Part shown: positions 1-7,654 of the stretch, piece by piece
Layout of the letters: each line of letters opens with the position of its first letter
Numbering within the stretch: the first letter of the stretch is position 1
Assembly (NCBI GenBank): GCA_014885115.2
Contig: WKLE02000319.1
Coordinates: forward strand, 20,114 to 45,684
From: Asterionellopsis glacialis
Taxonomy: Eukaryota > Bacillariophyta > Plagiogrammaphyceae > Rhaphoneidales > Asterionellopsidaceae
DNA length: 25,571 nt
Direction: 5' to 3'
The notes under the pieces: generated by a model
What the model was told of the DNA's origin: nothing
Databases searched by the model: none
Seen by the model: the letters and a program-made list of their open reading frames with translations, nothing else
Translations under genes and position numbers: made by a program

Positions 1-151
1 AAATGTCTACCCCGTCACAACTTTTCTAGGAAGTACATATATATTAATATCGCCGTATTCGGCTCTGAAATATTTTTCTTCAGGCTTTTTTCTCCACGAA
101 TACACCAAAGACCTAGTAGCGATTGCGATAGAAGGCGATCAATCCACTGTA

Positions 152-310
152 TTAAAAGTTATGAATCGACTGCCCCAATATGTAGGAAAGTTACAGAAAA
201 TGATCATTCAATCTACACAGAAGACAATCTACTCTCTTAAAAGTTATGAATCGACTGTCCCGCTGTGCAGGAAAGTTACGAGAAAAGATCATTTAATCTA
301 CACAGAAGAT
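152..310. repeat. imperfect tandem duplication, period 85 bp
   Basis: Copy 1 (152 to about 225) and copy 2 (237 to about 310) both begin TTAAAAGTTATGAATCGACT and both continue through GGAAAGTTAC, GATCATT and AATCTACACAGAAGA. Copies differ by scattered substitutions and small indels, so the duplication is not recent. There is no open frame through either copy, so it is probably non-coding. Confidence 0.85.
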
Positions 311-698
311 CGCTAACTGGGCCCACAGTACCATAAGTTCGACTTTTCAAGTAAACCGCGATTCCCAGGATGAAATCATCAGGAATAGTCGTGTTTCTAC
401 TATAACTTACTTGAAGCGAATAAATAATGAGATGTTTCTTGAAATGAATTGCAGATGGTATGTCCCGGAACCATTTCTATCGTTCCGTGCCCTCTTTTTA
501 AGATGAAACTTCCTCATCATTCCAATTGCTACCGTCCAATTCTGCATATTTATTGGCATTGTATTGAAGATATAACGTCCAGGTAAAGGTAGGACCTACA
601 AGACGGTTCATTTCGAGATTGCATCGCTGCAAGGCAAAGAAAACATTCTAACAAAACACCGAAGAATGCTCCGTAACAGTAAATTTGAATCTCATTGT

Positions 699-1397
699 TA
701 CCTGGTACATGTGTCTTCTGTCATCTTTGTCATCTACAGTACCGCACATTATCATTGTTTTCTGGTTTTCTCGTTCAAGATAAACCTGTACCTGGCATAA
801 TTTGAGCAGGTCGGACAGTAAAGGTACCCGTATTGATGAATGTAGGACTGCATTTCTGGTTTCCTTACAACACCGTTTATTTGGAAATTTAACAAGGCGG
901 GTAGTAGGGCGCCCTTTTGAATTTAAAAATCCTCACATAAAAGGAGTATTTATTTATAAAGACTTGTTAAATACGACAGATTGTACCGGTACCTGGTGTA
1001 CATGTTCAAATCGCAAATTCGGCTTTTTTTAAACATACCAGGTACTACCTTGCTGACAGGAGAGGTACCTGTACCTTGGGACAGTTAATACCAGGTATTC
1101 TTGTCCGAAGCAACATACCAGGTATGATATTTAAACGTAAAAATGACTTTTGATAAATTAATATTTATAGTAAGAAATATTATTGTGTCATTTATAATTT
1201 TCAGTATGTTAGACACTTTTCGTTTACAAAGTACAATTTTAGCGAAGCTTCCTTTCTGTATGTGTCTGCTTGTGCCGACAATGAAAAAAAATATCTGTTG
1301 CAGTAGAACCTGTTACCGGTAGGGTCCTACGACCTTTTCGTCTTTTCTACTTACATAATCCTTGTAGACTCCTATGTATGTCTTACGGTACCTGGTA
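699..1397. repeat. cluster of TACC(A/T)GGTA near-palindromes
   Basis: Exact sites start at 699, 1036, 1089, 1116 and 1389, with one-base variants at 789, 990 and 1431. The site at 1115-1125 is extended to ATACCAGGTAT. TACCAGGTA and TACCTGGTA are reverse complements of one another, so this is one site in two orientations. Three more exact sites lie at 15657, 21663 and 24821. I found none inside the recognised coding regions. Confidence 0.7.
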
Positions 1398-2009
1398 CGG
1401 TAGATGTCTTACAGCATTTTTTCGCTCACATACCAGGGGTACTCGTACCGTAGGACGACTACAAACGTGAAAAACAAACAATCGAAATTCGGTTTCGAAA
1501 TATGGCTACCTAAGAAATCTTCTGGTTCATCGCCTGCCGTTTCCCCATCCGATTGTCCTTCTCTCTTAGAGTTGGAACAGCACCAGTGACAATCCAGAAC
1601 ATCGCCAAACAAACTAACCTTTTGAATAGACACCTCTGGCCAATCGCATCGACTAGAGAATATGGATGGATATTGATTACCTTCTTTCCACGTTAGTCTT
1701 AGTTACATTTTTGTCCGTTGTTAATTGAAAGAGAACTTAAAGCAGAAAAGCTATTCCACTCATTTCATCGATTCCCTCATATATTTTAGGATAAAGGCAA
1801 AGAAAAGGATAAGGATCAAGTCTAGTCATTGGTGGCCAACCTCCCTTTCCTTTCAAGCCGGGACGCTGATTCAAGACTAAACCTAACAAGACATTGGCAA
1901 AGACGGTGTCGTACACTGTACAATAACAGCAAGCGTTCAAGTAAGCCAGGAACCAGGCATTACTTCCATCGAAATCAATAAGCTTGACTGAGAGAGTCAG
2001 GTCAAAACA

Positions 2010-3512
2010 ATGAGTAGTAAAAAGACGGCGACAAGTGTATCCCGCGGTGCGGGACAACGACGATCTCTCAGCACTCCAAGAGCAGCAAGTCAAAGAGAAG
2101 GAGGTGATGAACGGACCTGGTTGTTGTCCTCCAAATCTACCCCAATTCGAAAGCAACTTCAGAAACAGTATCAAGAACAACAACGACTTTCTAGAAGAAA
2201 AAGCGGTGAACTTCAACAGACAAAGACTCCATCACCAAAGGTGCAGAATAAAAAGCATAGCAAAAAGATTGCATCACCTCCTAATTCCAAGAACAAAAAA
2301 GAAAAAAATTCTGTAAAAAAAACAAAAAGGCCTTCTCTTGCAGAATCTTTGGAAAAGGTTACTAGGCAATCTTTAAATAATAACCAGACAGATGGAGCCC
2401 CACCTCTCCCACAACGTGGGTGGTTCTCAGCAACGGACCCCAATACGAAGATCAGATACTACTACCATAGTGTTACTCGTGAGACACAATGGGAAAAGCC
2501 GAAAGATTATGACAAAGAAACTATGGCCTACTATGAAGACTTGAAAAAGTACACAAGATATCATCGAAAGCAACTCATTCATCGTAATTCAATTGCGGAC
2601 ATGCGTTCTCGGAGTAATCCTTCAAGTAGTTCCCGTGGCATCAGTACCCGGAAAACCAAGTCCTTTTCTAATTCAAAATCTCCCAAGCAACAACAACAAT
2701 CTAATAAAGTTGATGTAACAGCATCGGACAAGTACACTAGCTTATCTCCATCTGACAGATACATACCAGTAATACCTCAGGAGCGAGATGTCATCGAAGC
2801 TTTACGAGAGCTAGACGATTTTGAAGAAGGAACACGATTATCGAACCTCACAAATACTCCGGAAAAACTATTTGGACCCCAATCCACAGAACTTGATCAT
2901 CATACCAACCATGTATACCACCCACGTGATATTGACATGAGTACCGTAAGTCAGTCAATACCACCTCCACCACCGCCGTCCTCACCACAAGACTTGGAGC
3001 AATATGACAATTATGGAAATGTCCTAACGAGGTATGCTGTCGATGCCGATGAAGACGACGATTCTGTAATTACCGGAACAAGGACTAGTGCGCGCAATTC
3101 AATTTATCCAGATGATGATGACTTTCTTCCTCTTGATATTGTGGACGATCCCAGCGTTATAGACGAATTTTTCTTTGAAGGTGCTTCTGCTCATGATAAC
3201 TCTATTATGGACGCGGGAAGTTTGGACAGTTCCATCACACCCTACTCTCACGTAAGGGCAGATATTCAAGGCCGTTTCAATATGAATGATTTTGGAGAAA
3301 GAGCTGTGGCCGGGTGTCAAGCGCCTTGTTCAACTGAAGTTTGGAGTAAAAGGGTAAGCAAAAAATCATTGTCATTATCGAATCATCATAATATCACTCC
3401 TCCCCACTATATTGACAACAAGCAAAACTACAAGAAACAAGGTGAACATCAGCGATACAGGAGGTCTCACAGCGAACCACGACTACGTTCTGGTGACATA
3501 TGTGAAATATGA
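2010..3512 (+). CDS. WW-domain protein, 500 aa
   Basis: The protein carries one WW domain at about residues 132-165, with the two signature tryptophans at W138 and W161, the central Tyr run Y150-Y152 and the C-terminal Pro at P164. WW domains bind proline-rich peptides, so this is probably an adaptor or scaffold. The N-terminal 120 residues are very basic (Lys/Arg/Ser-rich) and could be a nuclear-localising or RNA-binding tail. A run of six prolines (residues 318-323) could bind its own WW domain or partners. Residues 345-390 are acidic. Near the C-terminus, RSHSEP (485-490) fits the mode-1 14-3-3 consensus RSxSxP once the second Ser is phosphorylated. Everything outside the WW domain looks disordered. 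The start at 2010 is the first ATG of the frame and no upstream coding extension is seen. The gene stands alone and converges on the FkbM gene. The specific role is unknown. Confidence 0.85.
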   Translation: MSSKKTATSVSRGAGQRRSLSTPRAASQREGGDERTWLLSSKSTPIRKQLQKQYQEQQRLSRRKSGELQQTKTPSPKVQNKKHSKKIASPPNSKNKKEKNSVKKTKRPSLAESLEKVTRQSLNNNQTDGAPPLPQRGWFSATDPNTKIRYYYHSVTRETQWEKPKDYDKETMAYYEDLKKYTRYHRKQLIHRNSIADMRSRSNPSSSSRGISTRKTKSFSNSKSPKQQQQSNKVDVTASDKYTSLSPSDRYIPVIPQERDVIEALRELDDFEEGTRLSNLTNTPEKLFGPQSTELDHHTNHVYHPRDIDMSTVSQSIPPPPPPSSPQDLEQYDNYGNVLTRYAVDADEDDDSVITGTRTSARNSIYPDDDDFLPLDIVDDPSVIDEFFFEGASAHDNSIMDAGSLDSSITPYSHVRADIQGRFNMNDFGERAVAGCQAPCSTEVWSKRVSKKSLSLSNHHNITPPHYIDNKQNYKKQGEHQRYRRSHSEPRLRSGDICEI

Positions 3513-3544
3513 TATGGCGATGAAAAATAATAATTTGTTCCTTC

Positions 3545-3726
3545 TCGAACTTACACTGTAATAAATATTGAAATTGACAAGATGAATACCTATGAAGGCT
3601 CAGGGAAGCACGATATTAATGGGATTGGGAATATATCGAACTTACACTGTAATAAATATTGAAATTGACAAGATGAATACCTATGAAGGCTCAGGGAAGC
3701 ACAATATTAATGGGATTGGGAATAGA
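3545..3726 (+). repeat. 91-bp tandem duplication in the 3' flank of the WW gene
   Basis: Two head-to-tail 91-bp copies, 3545-3635 and 3636-3726, differ at only two positions that I can see (CGATATT versus CAATATT, and the final TATA versus TAGA). Each begins TCGAACTTACACTGTAATAA. The unit starts 33 bases after the stop codon of the WW gene, so it probably lies in the 3' UTR. The near-identity suggests a recent slippage or unequal-exchange event. Confidence 0.95.
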
Positions 3727-4201
3727 TCGCTTTGGATACGCACATTTCATCACCTTTGGCGCGGTACAGTTGAACAATGTAATTTTTATTAGTGAATTTA
3801 AACAAATATGCATTACCTAATCGTACTCGTCGGGTCTGCTGCACAGACAATTGTAGCTTTCTAAAACCTTTTTTCAGAGAGAGAAAGGGAGAGGGGAAGG
3901 AAGGAAGGAAGAGAAATCTAATCATTGCCAACCGCACCGTTGGGAACAGGGTACTTTCCCAAAAAAAGATTTTTGGACGAAGCATACATACGTTTTACTT
4001 CCCCACGTGCACTACAGCAGAAAGATTCACATGATTTTTTCGCATCCCGATGCCTTGAAATCAAGGTATAGCTGGTGTGTTGGTGTGTGACGCCCCACCA
4101 ACGCTCCATCTACTTTACTGTACTCCAATTGTTTCTTTTGACCTTCGTTCTTGGTTGTACATCGTAGATGGCGTGTTCGGGTACAAAGTAAACCTTTTAG
4201 G

Positions 4202-4273
<72 letters not shown>

Positions 4274-4401
4274 CACAAACAATGAACTGCAAAAGCATTC
4301 GAAAAGGTTTTGTTGTGTAGCATTGATGTGATGTTTAATTTATTGTAAATAAAGCTTTTCCGCCATAGCGCATGTAGATCTATACGTTCTCTTACATTAA
4401 T
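3727..4401. other. intergenic region between convergent WW and FkbM genes
   Basis: No gene is supported. The region holds a short GGAAGGAAGG tract near 3896, the (AC)34 tract listed separately, and AT-rich sequence with AATAAA-like strings near 4349 that may serve 3' end formation of the FkbM transcript's opposite neighbour. The frames reading through the AC tract give only Cys-Val or Thr-His runs and are spurious. Confidence 0.6.
4203..4270. repeat. (AC)34 dinucleotide microsatellite
   Basis: A perfect uninterrupted AC run of 68 bases lies between the convergent WW and FkbM genes. Perfect runs of this length are normally highly variable between individuals. Confidence 0.98.
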
Positions 4402-5577
4402 TTATAGTTCATATTTTGAACACAACCATCTTTTAGCCCTTGGTTTCATCGAATGTCTTAATGTACTTGCACTTTGACAAACTTCAATCAATACCTTTTT
4501 TATGATTCCATCTATATAATTTTCCATTGACAAGGATGTTGACGGTATTGTAATGGAAGGCACATGTATCCACATGGTTTCACCCCATTTAGATGTAGTT
4601 GCTATTTGTGTATAATTATGCTTCTGTAATAGTTGAATTAATCCCGGTTGAGGTCGTTCGACTGTCATAACCTTGAAGTTGTATGTATCTAATGGAAATG
4701 ATTTTATAACTAATTCTTCTGCACCTTCCACATCTAAGGATAAATAATCAATTGACTTTGGTACATTAAATTTCGTAAAGAGTGTGGATAGTGATACTGT
4801 ATAATGTTTTTCAATACGTTGTTGTTGTCTTTGTTTTCCTGTAGTAGCTGCAGTATCAGGATTGTCATATCCAACAATACCACCCCATGCGTTATTATCA
4901 AAACGAAATTCAACTTGATCTAAATCGTTTTTACCTACAATAGCTGCAATACTAGTACAATTACGATAGGTTGCCAGCCGTCTCCAATAGATAGGATTAG
5001 GTTCAATGCATAATCCATCCCAACCATTTTGTTCTAAGGTTAATGTATTCGAATATTGTATGGCGTCATTCGCAGCTAAATCAACAAAGAAATACGATGA
5101 TGATGTTGACGACGACGACGACGACACTTGATTGTTGTTGTCCATGTCTCTTTGGTCTTGAAGCAATGCCATTGTTATACGATCTTGTAATACTTGACTA
5201 TATGCCCATTTCGTCATATCTTCACCATCACTTCCATCAGCTAAAGTTTTACCATAATATATATGAATTGGCTTCCAACCAGGATACAGCGTAGATTCTT
5301 CATCACTACGTGTCATTGTTAAAGAATTAGTAGTCGATGTAGTCGAATCAGTAATAGTTGAAGCGGCAGCTGTAGCTTTTGCAGCAAGATTGTGGTTGAG
5401 TGTGTTTATATCACAATACGAAACGGAGGCAAAACCACCCCAATTTGCACCAGCAAAATAACTTATTCCCATTGAAGTGATCCACAATGGAAAGATAGTA
5501 GAAAAACGTATACCTGCTGTTGCTGGTACCGTTGTGGATAGTACTGTACCTTTGACATTACTTTTTTCAAACTTCAT
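4402..5577 (-). CDS. FkbM-family SAM-dependent methyltransferase, 391 aa
   Basis: The C-terminal 230 residues form a class I methyltransferase of the FkbM type (Methyltransf_21). The SAM-binding motif I is FVDLAANDAIQYSNT (164-178, usually FVDIGANDG...SNT); the acidic end of strand 2 is CIEPNP (190-195); and the family's YLSLDVEGAEELVI block is at 278-291, followed by TVERP (305-309). A hydrophobic stretch at about residues 23-50 in an otherwise low-complexity N-terminus suggests a signal anchor, so the enzyme may act in the secretory pathway, on sugars or glycans as several FkbM members do; the substrate is not deducible. A Ser run (152-158 and beyond) precedes the domain. The start at 5577 is the only ATG before the hydrophobic segment. 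It is divergent from the DUF4336 gene about 890 bp away. The family call is firm; substrate and location are inference. Confidence 0.88.
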   Translation of the reverse strand: MKFEKSNVKGTVLSTTVPATAGIRFSTIFPLWITSMGISYFAGANWGGFASVSYCDINTLNHNLAAKATAAASTITDSTTSTTNSLTMTRSDEESTLYPGWKPIHIYYGKTLADGSDGEDMTKWAYSQVLQDRITMALLQDQRDMDNNNQVSSSSSSTSSSYFFVDLAANDAIQYSNTLTLEQNGWDGLCIEPNPIYWRRLATYRNCTSIAAIVGKNDLDQVEFRFDNNAWGGIVGYDNPDTAATTGKQRQQQRIEKHYTVSLSTLFTKFNVPKSIDYLSLDVEGAEELVIKSFPLDTYNFKVMTVERPQPGLIQLLQKHNYTQIATTSKWGETMWIHVPSITIPSTSLSMENYIDGIIKKVLIEVCQSASTLRHSMKPRAKRWLCSKYEL

Positions 5578-6468
5578 GTTGAGGACGCCTTCCTCAAATA
5601 AGAAGTATAATATTTGTTTTATCTTTTCCAGATTTGAAAAGGTCCTTGCACAAACAAGAAGGATACGCCAAATTTATTTTCTTGTAATGCAAATTTCTCA
5701 GCCAGGTATTAAGTATCTCCTGTAATTGACTCTGTCTGCTGAGGATCGACCACCCCCTAGTTGTTGTTTGAGTTGTTCTGCTCTGCTTTCTTTTGTTGGC
5801 ACCCTCACAGCCCACAGCGCGATGTGAATTTCGAGAAAGAAGAACAAAGGACACGAGACGACGACACTCCAAAGACAAATAGTAGTGAAGTGAAGCACAG
5901 TGTTTTTGCCCATCATGCAATGATGATTTTCAGCGATAGCCGATTGCGAGTCGTGATGAATACATATAAGATTTACGTACGAGCAGAATTTATACTGTGT
6001 ACTAAATAGCGAGGACTAATATGTTGATGTCTCTTCATGATTTTTCATGACCGTTGGAAAAACCCTAACCTTGAAAAGAATTATTTATTTTCATTATGAT
6101 ATTCGTCAAAACGTTGTGGGTGAGGACAGGCACACCGAAGTGAAGTATTTCTCTACAGCTAGCTAGCCGTCCCGGTGTCGATTCCCACGAGAGCAATAGG
6201 GTTCGCATTTCTCTCTAAAACAGAACCCGCTCAGAATTTTGGTATGTCACGTGTCTTTGATGGATGAGCCAGCAGAGAGAGCACAACCAACAAACAAGCA
6301 CAAACGCAAAGACAAAATAGATCCCGTCTAGAACATCTACAGAACGTCGTGTTCGCAACATAAGAAGAAGCAAGACGAAGACAAATAATCTCCACACAAA
6401 CTGTACAAACACACACAAACAAACACACACACACAAACCAGAAAAGGAACAACACGCAATATTATACA
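5578..6468. other. divergent promoter region, FkbM (-) and DUF4336 (+)
   Basis: No gene is supported in these 890 bases. The short frames on either strand show no domain and overlap each other. The last 60 bases before the DUF4336 start are CA-rich (runs of ACAC and AAAC), which looks like a 5' UTR. The minus-strand Cys/Val/Phe-rich frames at 6215-6493 are a by-product of this CA-rich composition. Confidence 0.55.
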
Positions 6469-7266
6469 ATGCTCCTTGAAGAGTTTGGACCAAACCTTTG
6501 GATATGTGAAGGACCCAAAGTTGATTTTTTAGGATTTCCTTATCCTACAAGAATGGTAGTGATAAAGTTGTCCAATACCCGTAGCACTAGTAGTAGTAGT
6601 AGTACCAACGACAAGAACAATAGCGAAGAGCAAGGAGAAACTAGTGGTGGGTCGTGGATATGGTCACCCATTCAACTTACGGAACCACTTGTATCTGAAG
6701 TTGAAGAAAAGGCTGGTACCGTTCAATTCATTGTTTCTCCTAATAAAATTCATCATATTTTTATCAAACAATGGTCAGATCGATATCCTAATGCTAAGGT
6801 ATATTCATCACCTGGGTTAGAAAATCGCAAGGTTGTACCTTCAAGTGTCAAGTTTTACAAATGTTTAGGTGACAAAGAAGAAGAACCAGCAGATGGTGAA
6901 GAATCATCATTATCATATGCACATGATATTGATCAAGTAATCTTTCATGGATCATTTGTTATGGAAGAAGTTGTTTTTTTCCATAAAAAGTCCAAGACAG
7001 CTATTTTCGCTGATCTAATCCAACGATTTCCTGAATCAGATATGAAAGGTATGACAGGTGCTCTTATGAAAGTAGATGGATTGGTGGGTAAGAAGGGAAG
7101 TACACCAAGAGAATGGAGATTTACCTTTTTATTTGGCAAACCAAAGGCACGTGCTGCTAGACAAAAGGTACTGAATTGGTCTCCTGAAAGGTTAGTTATC
7201 GCACATGGTGAATGTGCCAAGGAAGGAGCCTTGGAAATCATTCAAGATGCCCTAAGTTGGATCTAA
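6469..7266 (+). CDS. DUF4336 (metallo-beta-lactamase-fold) protein, 265 aa
   Basis: The protein resembles the DUF4336 family found in bacteria, plants and algae, which is related to the metallo-beta-lactamase fold but of unknown reaction. Seen features: the opening block with WICEG (11-15) and FPYPTRMVVIKL (23-34); IVSPNKIHHIFIKQW (88-102) with the His pair H95-H96; YPNAKVYSSPGL (106-117); then FHGS (H160), VVFFHKKSKTAIFADL (H172, D182) and IAHGE (H246). The His/Asp positions are reminiscent of a metal site, but the canonical HxHxDH is not present. A Ser/Asn/Glu-rich insert occupies about residues 36-60 between the first two strands. The start is taken at the first ATG because the conserved block begins at residue 3. 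There is no obvious transit peptide, so a cytosolic location is likely. Function is unknown. Confidence 0.85.
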   Translation: MLLEEFGPNLWICEGPKVDFLGFPYPTRMVVIKLSNTRSTSSSSSTNDKNNSEEQGETSGGSWIWSPIQLTEPLVSEVEEKAGTVQFIVSPNKIHHIFIKQWSDRYPNAKVYSSPGLENRKVVPSSVKFYKCLGDKEEEPADGEESSLSYAHDIDQVIFHGSFVMEEVVFFHKKSKTAIFADLIQRFPESDMKGMTGALMKVDGLVGKKGSTPREWRFTFLFGKPKARAARQKVLNWSPERLVIAHGECAKEGALEIIQDALSWI

Positions 7267-7654
7267 ACAAAAAGCATCTCAGATTGGGAGAAAATCTAAG
7301 GACTTGTCATCAGATCCTACTCTCTGTCTCTCTCTTTCTACTTGATACATATTCGTATATCATTATTTCTTAACGTCTGAGCACCTTTCTTCTTCATGTA
7401 TTCGACATTGTGGATGGAGAGATTCATTCCACAATTGAAAGTGAAACTGAAGGTGGCACTTTTATTCATGACTCCCTCAATGTCTCTAGAGAGAAAGGTT
7501 TCAAGAGAGAAAGGTTTCAAATGGGAAGAAGAGTGTACATGAAAATCAATGATTTTAGTCATGTATTGCACTCTAGTAATTTATTTGTTTTTAAATACGT
7601 TCTACTTTTGTGTCCTTGGTTTGGATAAGTTTGTTTTTGCTTTATTTTTTGTTT
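7267..7654. other. intergenic region between convergent DUF4336 and VMS1 genes
   Basis: No gene is supported. A perfect 16-bp tandem duplication (GAGAGAAAGGTTTCAA at 7489-7504 and 7505-7520) and a CTCTAGAG octamer at 7484 lie here. The rest is AT-rich sequence expected to hold the two 3' ends. Confidence 0.55.
7489..7520. repeat. 16-bp perfect tandem duplication
   Basis: GAGAGAAAGGTTTCAA occurs twice with no spacer between the DUF4336 and VMS1 3' ends. This is probably simple slippage. Confidence 0.95.

Larger units (their letters stand above)
1..2009. other. gene-poor region upstream of the WW-domain gene
   Basis: No open frame here has the length, composition or recognisable motifs of a real gene; the short frames are interrupted and match nothing I know. 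The stretch holds an imperfect tandem duplication (152-310) and a cluster of TACC(A/T)GGTA sites between 699 and 1397, listed separately. The last 200-300 bases presumably include the promoter and 5' UTR of the WW gene at 2010, but no element can be named with confidence. Confidence 0.6.

Noticed and set aside
1737..2216. 159-codon minus-strand frame with many Cys and hydrophobic residues
   Set aside because: Its 5' half is antisense to the WW gene and the rest shows no motif; it is a shadow of an AT-rich strand.
4027..4331. Cys-Val and Thr-His repeat frames on both strands
   Set aside because: They are translations of the (AC)34 microsatellite.
6165..6192. GTGTCGATTCCCAC, resembling a tRNA T-arm
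   Set aside because: The stem pairs only three bases with an eight-base loop, and no D-arm or acceptor stem is present upstream.
6215..6493. Cys/Val/Leu-rich minus-strand frames that look like membrane peptides
   Set aside because: They are antisense to the CA-rich 5' leader of the DUF4336 gene; the hydrophobicity comes from GT-rich codons.
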